Shown: piece after piece, positions 47,795-57,567 of the stretch
Layout of the letters: each line of letters starts with the position of its first letter
Numbering within the stretch: the first letter of the stretch is position 1
Origin: Sphingomonas sp. Leaf34
GTDB taxonomy: Bacteria; Pseudomonadota; Alphaproteobacteria; Sphingomonadales; Sphingomonadaceae
Assembly (NCBI RefSeq): GCF_001421805.1
Contig: NZ_LMLC01000003.1
Location: 62,236 to 126,235 of the forward strand
DNA: 64,000 bases
Direction of reading: 5' to 3'
The notes under the pieces: model-generated
What the model saw: only the letters and a program-made list of their open reading frames with translations
The model's database searches: none
Told to the model about the DNA's origin: nothing
Position numbers and translations under genes: made by a program

Positions 47795-50112
47795 TGGTCG
47801 ATCAGGTGAAAAAGGTCTGCGTCATCGGCGCAGGCGTGATGGGCGCGGGCATTGCGGCGCAGGTCGCCAATGCCGGCATCCCGGTGCTGCTGCTCGATAT
47901 CGTCCCCCGCGAGGGTGACGACCGCGATGCGGTCGCCAAGGGCGCGGTCGCCAAGATGCTCAAGACCGACCCCGCGCCCTTCATGTCGAAGCGCGCGGCC
48001 AAGCTGGTCGAGACGGGCAACATCGACGACCATCTCGACCGCGTCGCCGAGTGCGACTGGATCGTCGAGGCGATCGTCGAACGGCTCGACATCAAGCAGG
48101 CGCTCTACGCCAAGCTCGAGGCGCTGAAGCGTCCGGGCACCGCGGTCTCATCGAACACCTCGACGATCCCGCTCGGCAACCTCGTCGCGGGGCGGACGGA
48201 CCAGTTCAAGGCCGACTTCCTGATCACGCACTTCTTCAACCCGCCGCGCTACATGCGGCTGGTCGAGATCGTCCGCGGTGCGCACACCGACGTCGCTGTC
48301 GCCGAGAAGGTCGAGGATTTCGTCGATCGCTTCATGGGCAAGCGCATCGTCCGCGCGAAGGACACGCCGGGCTTCATCGCCAACCGGATCGGCACCTATT
48401 GGCTGGCGATCGCGATCAACGCGGCGATGGACCAGGGGCTGACCGTCGAGGAGGCCGACCAGATCGGTGGCCGCCCGATGGGCGTGCCCAAGACCGGGAT
48501 CTTCGGCCTCGTCGACCTCGTCGGCGTCGACCTGATGCCGCTGCTGTCGAAGAGCCTCTCCTCCACGCTGCCCGCGGGCGATCCGTATTTCGATACAGTG
48601 CGCGACATGCCGCTGGTCGACAAGATGATCGCCGAGGGGTTCACCGGCCGCAAGGGCAAGGGCGGCTTCTACCGGTTCGACAAGGCGACTCGCACCAAGC
48701 TGTCGCTCGACCTCGCGACTGGCGAGTATCGGCCCGAGGCCAAGCCCGCGGAGCTGCCCGGCAAGACGGGCAAGGATCTCGCCGCGCTGATCGCCGAGCC
48801 CGGCAAGATCGGCACCTATGCCTGGACGATTCTCGGCAACACGCTGTCCTATGCGGCGATGCTGGTCGGCGAAGCCGCGGACGATGTCGTCGCGATCGAT
48901 GACGCGATGAAGCTGGGGTACAACTGGAAATACGGGCCGTTCGAGCTGATCGACCGGATGGGACCGGGCGTTCTCGCTGCGCGTCTCGCCGACGAAGGCC
49001 GCGACGTTCCCGCGATCCTGACCACGGCCGGCGATCGTCCGTTCTACCGCGTCGAGAATGGCCAGCGTCAGTATCTCACGACGGGCGGCGATTATGCCGA
49101 CGTGCCGCGCGCGGACGGCGTCGAACTGCTCGAGGACATCAAGCTGCGGTCGCAGCCGATCCTCCAGAACCTGTCGGCGTCGCTCTGGGATGTCGGCGAC
49201 GGTGTCGCCGCGCTCGAATTCCACACCAAGATGAACGCGCTCGACGATCAGGTCGTCGCGCTCATCAACGAGGCGATCCCGGTCGTCCGCGAGCGTTTCA
49301 AGGCGCTGGTGGTGTATAACGAGGCGGCGAACTTCTCGGCGGGCGCAAATCTCGGCGCGGCGATGTTCGCGGTCGGCGCGGGCCTGTGGGACATGGTCGA
49401 GGCCAGCGTCAAGGGCGGGCAGCAGGCGTACAAGGCGCTCAAATACGCGCCCTTCCCCGTCGTCAGCGCCCCCGCGGGCCTCGCGCTCGGCGGCGGGTGC
49501 GAGGTGCTGCTCCATTCGGACGCGGTGCAGGCGCATGCCGAGACCTATGCAGGGCTCGTCGAATGCGGCGTCGGGCTCGTCCCCGGCTGGGGCGGCAATG
49601 GCGAGATGCTCGATCGCTGGACCAAGTCGGGTACGCTCCCCAAGGGCCCGATGCCGGTGCTGACCAAGGTGTTCCAGGCGGTCTCCACCGCGCAGGTCGC
49701 CAAGTCGGCGGCCGAGGCGAAGGAGATGATGATCCTGCGCAAGGACGACGGCATCACGATGAACCGCGACCGGTTGCTGGCGGACGCCAAGGCCAAGGCG
49801 CTGGCGCTGGTCGAGGGCTATGTCGCGCCGGAAGCGCCGACCTTCCGCCTGGCGGGGGCGAGCGGTCGTACGGGGCTGAACATGGCGGTCGCGGACTTCC
49901 ACAAGAAGGGCATGGCGACCGAGTACGACCTCGTCGTCGCGGATCGTCTTGCCGAGGTGCTGACGGGCGGCGACGCCGATCTGGTCGACACCGTCACCGA
50001 GGACCGGCTGCTCGATCTCGAGCGCGCGGCGTTCATGGCGAGCGTGAAGGATCCGCGCACGCAGGCGCGCGTCGTCCACATGCTGCAGACGGGCAAGCCG
50101 CTGCGGAACTGA
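47791..50112 (+). CDS. fadB: Beta-oxidation multifunctional protein: 3-hydroxyacyl-CoA dehydrogenase + enoyl-CoA hydratase
   Basis: A 773-residue protein. The N-terminal NAD domain G-A-G-V-M-G-A-G-I-A (13-22) and HCDH domains (to about 480) come first. A crotonase domain follows in the C-terminal part (N-F-S-A-G-A-N-L-G, L-A-L-G-G-G-C-E-V-L-L-H-S-D, L-V-E-C-G-V-G-L-V-P-G-W-G-G). This order is the reverse of E. coli FadB and is usual in alphaproteobacteria. ATG 47791 is spaced six bases after GGAG. It works with the overlapping fadA. Confidence 0.92.
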   Translation: MMVDQVKKVCVIGAGVMGAGIAAQVANAGIPVLLLDIVPREGDDRDAVAKGAVAKMLKTDPAPFMSKRAAKLVETGNIDDHLDRVAECDWIVEAIVERLDIKQALYAKLEALKRPGTAVSSNTSTIPLGNLVAGRTDQFKADFLITHFFNPPRYMRLVEIVRGAHTDVAVAEKVEDFVDRFMGKRIVRAKDTPGFIANRIGTYWLAIAINAAMDQGLTVEEADQIGGRPMGVPKTGIFGLVDLVGVDLMPLLSKSLSSTLPAGDPYFDTVRDMPLVDKMIAEGFTGRKGKGGFYRFDKATRTKLSLDLATGEYRPEAKPAELPGKTGKDLAALIAEPGKIGTYAWTILGNTLSYAAMLVGEAADDVVAIDDAMKLGYNWKYGPFELIDRMGPGVLAARLADEGRDVPAILTTAGDRPFYRVENGQRQYLTTGGDYADVPRADGVELLEDIKLRSQPILQNLSASLWDVGDGVAALEFHTKMNALDDQVVALINEAIPVVRERFKALVVYNEAANFSAGANLGAAMFAVGAGLWDMVEASVKGGQQAYKALKYAPFPVVSAPAGLALGGGCEVLLHSDAVQAHAETYAGLVECGVGLVPGWGGNGEMLDRWTKSGTLPKGPMPVLTKVFQAVSTAQVAKSAAEAKEMMILRKDDGITMNRDRLLADAKAKALALVEGYVAPEAPTFRLAGASGRTGLNMAVADFHKKGMATEYDLVVADRLAEVLTGGDADLVDTVTEDRLLDLERAAFMASVKDPRTQARVVHMLQTGKPLRN

Positions 50113-50116
50113 CGAT

Positions 50117-50194
50117 GTTCCCCCGCGAAGGCGGGGGCCCAGGGTCAAGCGGCGCTACGTGCGTTACCCTGGGCCCCCGCCTGCGCGGGGGAAC
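50117..50194. repeat. Long 29-bp inverted repeat after fadB
   Basis: Arms 50117-50145 and 50166-50194 match at 28 of 29 positions, separated by 20 bases. Each arm is itself rich in CCCCCGC/GCGGGGG, so nested hairpins are possible. It looks like a sphingomonad extragenic palindrome and could end the fadAB transcript. Confidence 0.85.
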
Positions 50195-50380
50195 GATGAA
50201 CTCATGACCACTATTTCACCGGTCGGAATCAGTAAGAAGACTTGACTTGTCTTCCGACGAAACTAGGGCGGTTTCATGACTGCCGTATACGGTAACAGGG
50301 TCGCGCTAACGTCGTTGGCCTTACGAGAAATTGTCGACCGTACATATACGGCGACCCCAAATTCTAGGAGAGGATCGAAG

Positions 50381-50791
50381 ATGTCCCTGTTGATCGCCAC
50401 CGCCCTGCTCGCCGGCGCGTCTGCCACGCCCGAGACCGTCGTCGGTCGCTGGAAGACCGAAACCCGCAACGCCATCGTCGAGATCGCCCGCTGCGGCCCG
50501 TCGATCTGCGGCAAGATCCTGACCTCCGACGCGCTGCGCGCCAATCCGTCGATGAAGGACGCGAACAACGCGAACACCGCGCTGCGCAACCGTCCGATCC
50601 AGGGCATGCAGATGCTGAGCGGCTTCAAGGCCGACAAGGACGGCGTATGGAGCAGCGGCCAGGTCTACAATGCCGAGGACGGCAAGACCTATAGCGGCAA
50701 GATCACGCCCGTCGGCGCGAACCAGCTGAAGCTCCGCGGCTGCGTCTTCTTCCCGCTCTGCAAGACGCAGACCTGGACGCGCGTGCGCTGA
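50381..50791 (+). CDS. DUF2147 domain protein, exported
   Basis: A 136-residue protein. A short hydrophobic signal (M-S-L-L-I-A-T-A-L-L-A-G-A-S-A) is followed by V-G-R-W-K-T-E-T-R-N-A-I-V-E-I, then C-G-x-S-I-C-G-K-I and the C-terminal L-K-L-R-G-C-V-F-F-P-L-C-K-T-Q-T-W, the DUF2147 pattern with conserved cysteines; function unknown. The start at 50381 has AGGAGAGGA; the upstream frame to 50276 is not signal-like. It sits between fadB and fadL on the same strand. Confidence 0.85.
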   Translation: MSLLIATALLAGASATPETVVGRWKTETRNAIVEIARCGPSICGKILTSDALRANPSMKDANNANTALRNRPIQGMQMLSGFKADKDGVWSSGQVYNAEDGKTYSGKITPVGANQLKLRGCVFFPLCKTQTWTRVR

Positions 50792-50847
50792 GGCGCCGCC
50801 GCCACACTGAATTTCTCCCCGATCATTTCCAGTACAGAGTCTGTTTC

Positions 50848-52182
50848 ATGTCCTTGCGTATCAAAGCCCCACTTCTCGTCGCCTCCGCCCTCGTCGGCAC
50901 CGTCGGCTTCGCCAGCACCGCCTATGCCGACGCCTTCTATCTCCAGGCGCAGTCGGCACGCGGCGCAGGCCGTGCGTTCTCGGGCGAAGGCGCGGATACC
51001 GGCCCTGACTCGCTGTGGTGGAACCCGGCGGCGATCGCCGGCATCCGCGACGGCAGCGCGACGCTGAGTGCAACCGCGATCCTGCCCAAGGGCGACGTCG
51101 TCGATACCGGGACGGTCATCGGTCGTCCGACCTTCTCGCCGACGACCGGTCGGCCAACCGGCCTGAACTACACCCCGGTTGGCGGCAACGGCACGTCGAG
51201 CGATCCGATCAACAAGGGCGTCGTCCCATCGGGCGCGATCGCCTACCCGCTCACCGACCGGATCGCGATCGGCCTTGCGGTGACGTCGCCGTTCAGCTTC
51301 ACCACCAATTACGAGGCGAATAGCTGGGCCCGCTACAGCGCCGACAAGACGCGGCTGCGCACGATCGACGTCCAGCCTTCGATCGGTGTGGTCGTCACCG
51401 ACTGGCTCCGCGTCGGCGGTGCGCTCAACGTCGAATATACCGACGCGATCCTCAACAACGCGCTCCCCAATCTGTCCGCGGCGTTGCCCGATGGGCATCA
51501 GGAGTTGAAGGGCGATGGCTGGGACTTCGGCTGGACCGCGGGCGTGCAGCTGCACAACGACTTCGCGACCGTCGGCATCAGCTACAAGTCGAGCATCCGG
51601 CATAACCTGAAGGGCGATCTCACGGTCAGCGGCCTCGTCGGTCCGCTCGCGTCGTCGAACACGACCGTGTCGGGCGCCAAGGCCGCGTTCAACACGCCGG
51701 GTCAGGTGATCGTCGCAGGCCGGTTCCGCGGCACCGACAAGCTGACGCTCAACGCACAGGTCGTCGCATATAACTGGAGCAAGTTCGACACGATCGATCT
51801 CGGTGCGCCGCTGAATACCGCGATCCCCGAAAACTACATGGACAGCTGGAGCCTCGCAGGTGGCTTCGACTATGACGTCACGCCCAAGCTCACCGTGCGT
51901 GCCGGCGTGCAGCGCACCAAGTCGCCGACCCAGGACGGCCAGCGCGACGCGCGCGTGCCCGACGCCGATCGCTGGACCTATGCGGCCGGCGGCTCCTACC
52001 AGCTGTCGCCGCGCATCGCGCTCGACGCCGGCGCGCAATATGTCGACTTCGCCAACACGACGATCGACCGCAACACGGCGGCCTATGCCGGCACTGCGGT
52101 GCAGACCAATATCCTGACCTCGGGCGCGCTGCGCAACGCCTCGGCGGTCGTGCTGTCGCTTGGCGGCCGCGTGAGCTTCTGA
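50848..52182 (+). CDS. fadL: FadL-family outer-membrane transporter
   Basis: A 444-residue barrel with signal peptide ending A-Y-A-D. The mature start A-F-Y-L-Q-A-Q-S-A-R-G-A-G-R-A-F-S-G and W-W-N-P-A-A-I-A-G match the hatch region of OmpP1/FadL proteins (N-P-A motif). The protein ends S-L-G-G-R-V-S-F. It passes long-chain fatty acids or other hydrophobic molecules across the outer membrane and completes the fatty-acid group with fadD and fadAB. Confidence 0.92.
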   Translation: MSLRIKAPLLVASALVGTVGFASTAYADAFYLQAQSARGAGRAFSGEGADTGPDSLWWNPAAIAGIRDGSATLSATAILPKGDVVDTGTVIGRPTFSPTTGRPTGLNYTPVGGNGTSSDPINKGVVPSGAIAYPLTDRIAIGLAVTSPFSFTTNYEANSWARYSADKTRLRTIDVQPSIGVVVTDWLRVGGALNVEYTDAILNNALPNLSAALPDGHQELKGDGWDFGWTAGVQLHNDFATVGISYKSSIRHNLKGDLTVSGLVGPLASSNTTVSGAKAAFNTPGQVIVAGRFRGTDKLTLNAQVVAYNWSKFDTIDLGAPLNTAIPENYMDSWSLAGGFDYDVTPKLTVRAGVQRTKSPTQDGQRDARVPDADRWTYAAGGSYQLSPRIALDAGAQYVDFANTTIDRNTAAYAGTAVQTNILTSGALRNASAVVLSLGGRVSF

Positions 52183-52188
52183 CGATAG

Positions 52189-52219
52189 GGGGGGCGCCGC
52201 CCGTTCGGCAGCGCCCCCC
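52189..52219 (+). terminator. Stem-loop terminator after fadL
   Basis: GGGGGGCGC (52189-52197) pairs with GCGCCCCCC (52211-52219) over a 13-base loop, starting 7 bases past the fadL stop. There is no T-tract. Confidence 0.6.
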
Positions 52220-52491
52220 AACTAATCGATCACTTCCTATCGATGCCGGCGATCTCCGGCTCGCGGCAACGGCCTTAGCGTCAGCGTGCTCGCGCTCGAA
52301 AATACTCTATCCTCCTTCGCCCGGACGAAGTGCCGCGCAAGGCGACTCTAGAGGATAATACGCGACAGCGGGCGAGCCGAACGCTCCCTACCAGGCAGAC
52401 GCCCCCCCCGCCGGGGGATGATCCAACCACCCATCCGTGCGACGCTCGCGATCGTGACCGGTGTCAGCCAACCCGACATGCCGGTCAGCGT
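52220..52491. other. Convergent intergenic stretch without recognised content
   Basis: Between the fadL and secA hairpins I see no coding pattern, RNA gene or repeat. A C-run (CCCCCCCC around 52402-52409) is the only local oddity. Confidence 0.5.
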
Positions 52492-52514
52492 GCCGGGCGC
52501 CCGATACGCCCGGC
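52492..52514 (-). terminator. Stem-loop terminator after secA
   Basis: GCCGGGCG (52492-52499) and CGCCCGGC (52507-52514) form a perfect 8-bp stem with a 7-base loop, 13 bases past the secA stop. Confidence 0.6.
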
Positions 52515-52527
52515 CTCGTTCAGCCGG

Positions 52528-55266
52528 TCACACCGCGCCGTGGCACTGCTTGTACTTGCGGCCCGAGCCGCACGGGCACGGCGCGTTGCGGCTGACGACG
52601 CCTTCCCAATTCGCCGGATCCTCGCCGATATCGGCCTCCTGCGGCTGCGGGATCTGGAGCGGCGGCATCGTCGACGTGATGTGGCCGCGCGTGCCCGCAT
52701 CGAAGTCGTTCGAATTGTCCTCGCCCGTGAACGGGTCGAAATGCGTCGTGATGAAGTCGGGCAGCTCGGGCAGCCCGACCGGCGCCTGCATCTGGAACTG
52801 CGCATGCGCGATCGTCTTGGTCACGTCCTCGCGGATCGTCTCGAGCATCCGCTGGAACAGCGAGAACGCCTCCTGCTTATACTCGTTGATCGGCGTCTTC
52901 TGCGCGTACGCACGCAGATGGACGACCTGGCGCAGCGCGTCGAGCGTGGCCAGATGCTCCTTCCAATGATGATCGAGATTCTGCAGCAGGATCGACTTCT
53001 CGACCGACGTCCACGTCTCGGTATCCAGATCCGCGGCCTTCGTCGCGATCGCCTCGTCCGCCATCACGCGGACCCGCTCCTCGATCACCTCGGGGTCGAC
53101 CGACTCCTCCAGCAGCCACGCGTCGATCGGTGGCTCGAGGTTCATCACCTCGGCCAGCCGCGCCTTCATCCCGGCGACGTCCCACTGCTCGGGGTACGAG
53201 TTGGGCGGGCATGCATCGCCGATGATTACGTTGACCGTCTCCGCGCGCATGTCGGTCACCACGTCGCCGACGGTCTCGGCATCCATGATGTCGGCACGCT
53301 GCTCGTAGATGACCTTGCGCTGCTCGTTCATCACGTCGTCATATTCGACGACCTGCTTGCGGATGTCGTAGTTGCGCGCCTCCACCTTCTTCTGCGCGGT
53401 CTCGATCGCCTTGCTCAGCCACTTGCTGCCGATCGCCTCGCCGTCCTCGATATTGTTGCGCATCATCTTGGCGAACAGCGTGTCCGGCCCGAAGATCCGC
53501 AGCAGATCGTCGTCGAGGCTCAGATAGAAGCGCGACAGGCCCGGATCGCCCTGACGCCCCGAACGCCCGCGCAGCTGGTTGTCGATGCGCCGGCTCTCGT
53601 GCCGCTCGGTGCCGAGCACGAACAGGCCGCCCGCGGCGAGCACCGCCTGCTTCTCGGCCTCGATCTCGATCTCGATCCGCGCCGCTTCGGTAGCATATTC
53701 CGGCGTGCCCTCGACCAGGTCGGGGTGCTCGTCGAGCATGCGGAATTCGAGGTTGCCGCCGAGTTTGATGTCGGTGCCGCGGCCCGCCATGTTGGTCGCG
53801 ATCGTCACCGCGGACTTGCGCCCGGCCTGCGCGACGATGTGCGCCTCCATCTCGTGGAAGCGCGCGTTCAGCACCTTGTGCTCGACCTGTTCGCCGACCA
53901 AGAACTCGCTCAGCAGCTCGGACTTCTCGATCGACACCGTGCCGACGAGCACCGGCTGGCCGAGATCGGCGTGGTGCTTGATCTTCTTGGCGATCGCCGC
54001 GAACTTGTCCTTGGTGTCCTTGTAGAACTCGTCTTCCTCGTCGACGCGCTTGACCGTGACGTTGGTCGGGATGCTGACGACGTTGATCTTGTAGATGTCG
54101 TAGAACTCGGCCGCCTCGGTCGCCGCGGTGCCGGTCATGCCGCCGATCTTGGGGTACATGCGGAAATAGTTCTGGAAGGTGATCGAGGCCATCGTCTGGT
54201 TCTCGGGCTCGATCTGCACGCCTTCCTTCGCCTCGACCGCCTGGTGCAGGCCGTCCGACCAGCGCCGGCCGTCCATCATGCGACCGGTGAACTCGTCGAT
54301 GATGATGACCTTACCGTCCTTGACGATGTAGTCGATGTCCGACTTGAACATCACGATCGCGCGCAGCGCCTGGTTAAGGTGATGGACGACCTGCGTGTTC
54401 TCGAAGTCGTACAGATTCTGCCCCTCGAGCAGCCCCGCCGCCTCGAGCATGCGCTCGACCTTCTCGGTGCCGTCCTCGGTGAGGATGATCGTCTTCTGCT
54501 TTTCGTCCTTGTCGTAATCGGCGGGATCGAGCTGCTTCACGACCGCGTCGACCTGCATGTACAGCTCGGACTTGTCGTCGGTCGGGCCGGAGATGATCAG
54601 CGGCGTACGTGCCTCGTCGATCAGCACCGAATCGACCTCGTCGACCACCGCGAAGTTGAAGGGGCGCTGCGTCATCGCGCTGCGCTCATACTTCATGTTA
54701 TCGCGGAGATAGTCGAACCCGAACTCGTTGTTCGTCCCATAGGTGATGTCCGCGGCATAAGCGGCGCGGCGCTCCTCGTCCGACAGGTTCGGGATGATGA
54801 CGCCGATCGTCATGCCGAGGAAAGTATAGACCTGCCCCATCCACTCCGCGTCGCGCGCCGCGAGGTAATCGTTGACGGTGACCACGTGGACGCCGTCGCC
54901 GGGCAGCGCGTTGAGATAGGTAGCGAGCGTGGCGACGAGCGTCTTGCCCTCGCCGGTCCGCATCTCGGCGATCTCGCCGCGGTGGAGGACGATGCCGCCG
55001 ACCATCTGCACGTCGTAATGGCGCTGGCCGAGCACGCGCTTAGCGGCTTCACGGACAGTCGCGAACGCTTCCGGAAGCAGGTCGTCGAGCTTCTCGCCTT
55101 CTGCGAGCCGCGCGCGGAACTTGACCGTCTGGCCTGAGAGTTCGTCGTCCGACATCGCCTGGAGCGACGGCTCGAACGAGGCGATCTTCGCGAGGATCGG
55201 GTTGAGCGACTTGACGTAGCGGTCGTTGGACGAACCGAACAAGGATTTGGCGAGGCCACCGAACAT
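52528..55266 (-). CDS. secA: Preprotein translocase ATPase SecA
   Basis: A 912-residue motor of the Sec pathway. It has Walker [12 protein letters not shown], the [20 protein letters not shown] stretch, [12 protein letters not shown] and the helical scaffold. The C-terminal zinc-binding end [14 protein letters not shown] is complete, so SecB/lipid interaction should be retained. Full length for an alphaproteobacterium. Confidence 0.98.
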   Translation of the reverse strand: MFGGLAKSLFGSSNDRYVKSLNPILAKIASFEPSLQAMSDDELSGQTVKFRARLAEGEKLDDLLPEAFATVREAAKRVLGQRHYDVQMVGGIVLHRGEIAEMRTGEGKTLVATLATYLNALPGDGVHVVTVNDYLAARDAEWMGQVYTFLGMTIGVIIPNLSDEERRAAYAADITYGTNNEFGFDYLRDNMKYERSAMTQRPFNFAVVDEVDSVLIDEARTPLIISGPTDDKSELYMQVDAVVKQLDPADYDKDEKQKTIILTEDGTEKVERMLEAAGLLEGQNLYDFENTQVVHHLNQALRAIVMFKSDIDYIVKDGKVIIIDEFTGRMMDGRRWSDGLHQAVEAKEGVQIEPENQTMASITFQNYFRMYPKIGGMTGTAATEAAEFYDIYKINVVSIPTNVTVKRVDEEDEFYKDTKDKFAAIAKKIKHHADLGQPVLVGTVSIEKSELLSEFLVGEQVEHKVLNARFHEMEAHIVAQAGRKSAVTIATNMAGRGTDIKLGGNLEFRMLDEHPDLVEGTPEYATEAARIEIEIEAEKQAVLAAGGLFVLGTERHESRRIDNQLRGRSGRQGDPGLSRFYLSLDDDLLRIFGPDTLFAKMMRNNIEDGEAIGSKWLSKAIETAQKKVEARNYDIRKQVVEYDDVMNEQRKVIYEQRADIMDAETVGDVVTDMRAETVNVIIGDACPPNSYPEQWDVAGMKARLAEVMNLEPPIDAWLLEESVDPEVIEERVRVMADEAIATKAADLDTETWTSVEKSILLQNLDHHWKEHLATLDALRQVVHLRAYAQKTPINEYKQEAFSLFQRMLETIREDVTKTIAHAQFQMQAPVGLPELPDFITTHFDPFTGEDNSNDFDAGTRGHITSTMPPLQIPQPQEADIGEDPANWEGVVSRNAPCPCGSGRKYKQCHGAV

Positions 55267-55364
55267 GGGCTGATTTCCTGGATATGAGACGCGGCGGCAC
55301 GCTTTGCGCCCGCACGCGGAAGAATAGGGAGCGGCCCGCAGGCCGAGGGATCAGGCGCCCGACG

Positions 55365-55616
55365 CTATACGCGCCGACGGTCCGCCCAGATCGGGGTGGT
55401 GCCGAGGTCGATGGCGCGCGGCGTCGCGGAGACGGCAATTTCCGCCAGCGAGGCGAGCCTCGCAACCGGCCGCACCGCGACCTTCGCCACCGCGACCACG
55501 GCGGCCTGTGCGCAGATGCTGCCCTGCGCCACCGCCTGCGCCGACTGCCCACGCACACCCGGTACCGCGCCGGTCAGCGCGGACAGGAGGGCGGAAAGGA
55601 GAAGCAGCAGGTTCAT
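55365..55616 (-). CDS. Small hypothetical exported protein
   Basis: An 83-residue alanine- and valine-rich protein starting M-N-L-L-L-L-L-S-A-L-L-S-A-L-T-G-A, a likely signal peptide or membrane anchor; two cysteine-poor, basic segments follow. GGGA lies before the ATG. It lies 98 bp upstream of secA on the same strand. No family recognised; the hydrophobic N-terminus favours a real gene, but low complexity keeps this uncertain. Confidence 0.45.
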   Translation of the reverse strand: MNLLLLLSALLSALTGAVPGVRGQSAQAVAQGSICAQAAVVAVAKVAVRPVARLASLAEIAVSATPRAIDLGTTPIWADRRRV

Positions 55617-55679
55617 GCGTCCCGATCCATTATGGCAATGCTGTTGTGACGTCCATCCTGTAGATCGACTTAAAGACGC

Positions 55680-56294
55680 TCAGTCGGCGGGCTTGGCGAC
55701 TGCCGAGTAGCGGTAATGTACAAGGGTGCGGGATGGCTGGCCATTACGGACATAGGTGCCGTACGTCGGCGATCCTGGAACGAGCTTGGCACAGGGATCC
55801 GGCTGCGCCGCGTCGGATTTCGTGATGACGCGGCAGCTCACGATATTGCCATCCGTCCCGATAACGCTCTCGAATTCCGTCACCTGTTCGAACTTGCCCG
55901 ACGTCAGGTCGATCGGCGGCGCGGAGTCCGGCACCAGCCAGTTGACAGGCATATGATAAGTGCCAGCGGTCGGTCGGCCTTTCAGGTCCGTCGCAGGGTT
56001 GAACCGTCCGCGTTCCATGACGATCTCGCACGTCTTCAGATCGAGGCTGGTGGTGCCACTCGACTCGCTGACTTTGCACGATATGACTTTTCCGTCGGAG
56101 CCGACGTCGACGTCTGCGACGACCCGTCCAGATCGATTGGCTCGAACGGCCTCAGGCGGATAATCATCAGCCGTTATCCACGTACCCGGGTTGCCGATCG
56201 GAACCGGCATCATCGGCCGCTGCGCCGCGGTTGCAGTGGTTACCGAGCAAATTGCGAAAGCTGCCCCAACCAATCGCTTGCCTGTCAATGTCAT
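55680..56294 (-). CDS. Exported protein with two TonB C-terminal-like halves
   Basis: A 204-residue protein with signal peptide ending A-T-A-A-Q. The first half has D-D-Y-P-P-E-A-V-R-A-N-R-S-G-R-V-V-A-D-V-D-V-G-S-D-G-K-V, the energy-transducer TonB C-terminal domain pattern. The second half (F-E-S-V-I-G-T-D-G-N-I-V-S-C-R-V) repeats it in degenerate form; each half has a C-x-V and a second cysteine. There is no N-terminal membrane anchor or Pro-rich spacer, so it is not a working TonB. The long open frame upstream of 56294 is antisense to argJ and was discarded. Divergent from argJ. Confidence 0.78.
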   Translation of the reverse strand: MTLTGKRLVGAAFAICSVTTATAAQRPMMPVPIGNPGTWITADDYPPEAVRANRSGRVVADVDVGSDGKVISCKVSESSGTTSLDLKTCEIVMERGRFNPATDLKGRPTAGTYHMPVNWLVPDSAPPIDLTSGKFEQVTEFESVIGTDGNIVSCRVITKSDAAQPDPCAKLVPGSPTYGTYVRNGQPSRTLVHYRYSAVAKPAD

Positions 56295-56340
56295 GTTGCT
56301 ACCCCGCTGCCCGACCCAGAAGTAACCTAGGCGATCCCGC

Positions 56341-57558
56341 ATGTCATCACCGCTCGCGCTCCCGTTCCCGTCAGCACCTGCCATTGCTGGGGTGACCGCA
56401 TATGTGGCCCGCGCACGGTACAAGGCGTGGGACAGGTGCGACCTGACATTCGTGACGCTCGATCCGGGGACAGTAGTGGCGGGCGTGCTGACGACGAGCA
56501 AATGCCCGTCGCCCGAGGTGGAATGGTGCCGTGCGGCGCTGACGCTTGGGCAGGCGCGCGCGCTGGTGGTGAATGCGGGCAATTCGAACGCGTTTACCGG
56601 TTCGCGCGGCAGAGCGGCGGTCGAGGCGATCGCGGCGCGGACCGCGGCGCATCTCGGCTGCCAGCCTTCGGACGTGTTCGTGTCCTCGACCGGGGTGATC
56701 GGCGTACCGCTGCCGATCGACAAGGCCGAAGCCGGGCTGGATGCCGCGTTCGCCGCCGAGCCGTGCGGCTGGGAGAATGTCGCCTCGACGATCATGACGA
56801 CCGACACCTTCACCAAGGGCGCGGTGACGACCGTGGTGATCGACGACCGCACGGTCACGCTGGTCGGCATCATCAAGGGGTCGGGAATGATCGCGCCCGA
56901 CATGGCGACGATGCTCGGCTTCATCTTCACCGACGCCGCGGTCGAGCCAGCGTTCCTGCAGGCCGCGCTGTCGCAGGCGAATGCGCCGAGCTTCTCGTGC
57001 ATCACCGTCGACAGCGATACCTCGACCAGCGACACGGTGCTGGCATTCGCCACGGGCAAGGCGGGTAATACGGTACTCGCGGACGATGACAGCGTCGGCG
57101 CCGACGCGTTCCGGGCGGCGCTCGCTGACCTCTGCCATCAGCTGGCCATGCTCGTCGTCCGCGACGGCGAAGGCGCGCAGAAGCTGATCGAGATCCAAGT
57201 CACGGGCGCCGAGAGCGACCGCAGCGCGCACCGCGTCGCGATGAGCATCGCCAACTCGCCATTGGTGAAGACCGCGATCGCGGGCGAGGACGCGAACTGG
57301 GGGCGCGTCGTCATGGCGGTCGGCAAGGCCGGCGAACCCGCCGATCGCGATACGCTGTCGATCCGGTTCGGCAATACGCAGGTCGCGGAAGGTGGCTTGG
57401 CGCTGAGCGGCTATGACGAGGCGCCGGTCGCTGCACATCTGAAGGGCCAGGAGATCGAAATCGGCGTCGATCTCGCGCTAGGCGAAGGCCGCGCCACCGT
57501 GTGGACCTGCGACCTGACGCACGGCTATATCTCGATCAACGCCGACTATCGTAGCTGA
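56341..57558 (+). CDS. argJ: Bifunctional ornithine acetyltransferase / N-acetylglutamate synthase ArgJ
   Basis: A 405-residue self-cleaving enzyme of arginine biosynthesis. The cleavage site and nucleophile threonine are T190 in K-G-S-G-M-I-A-P-D-M-A-T-M-L-G-F (usual N-M-A-T is D-M-A-T here). T-T-D-T-F-T-K and the C-terminal T-C-D-L-T-H-G-Y-I-S-I-N-A-D-Y-R are typical. It moves acetyl from N-acetylornithine to glutamate. Stands alone, convergent with the avidin-like gene nine bases away. Confidence 0.95.
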   Translation: MSSPLALPFPSAPAIAGVTAYVARARYKAWDRCDLTFVTLDPGTVVAGVLTTSKCPSPEVEWCRAALTLGQARALVVNAGNSNAFTGSRGRAAVEAIAARTAAHLGCQPSDVFVSSTGVIGVPLPIDKAEAGLDAAFAAEPCGWENVASTIMTTDTFTKGAVTTVVIDDRTVTLVGIIKGSGMIAPDMATMLGFIFTDAAVEPAFLQAALSQANAPSFSCITVDSDTSTSDTVLAFATGKAGNTVLADDDSVGADAFRAALADLCHQLAMLVVRDGEGAQKLIEIQVTGAESDRSAHRVAMSIANSPLVKTAIAGEDANWGRVVMAVGKAGEPADRDTLSIRFGNTQVAEGGLALSGYDEAPVAAHLKGQEIEIGVDLALGEGRATVWTCDLTHGYISINADYRS

Positions 57559-57567
57559 CCGAGGCGA

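Noticed and set aside
52330..55137. Very long plus-strand open frame opposite secA
   Set aside because: It is the antisense shadow of secA; composition is Arg/Leu/Asp/His-rich with no fold-like pattern.
56295..57059. N-terminal extension of the duplicated TonB-C-like protein
   Set aside because: It would run antisense through argJ; ATG 56294 starts a proper signal peptide.
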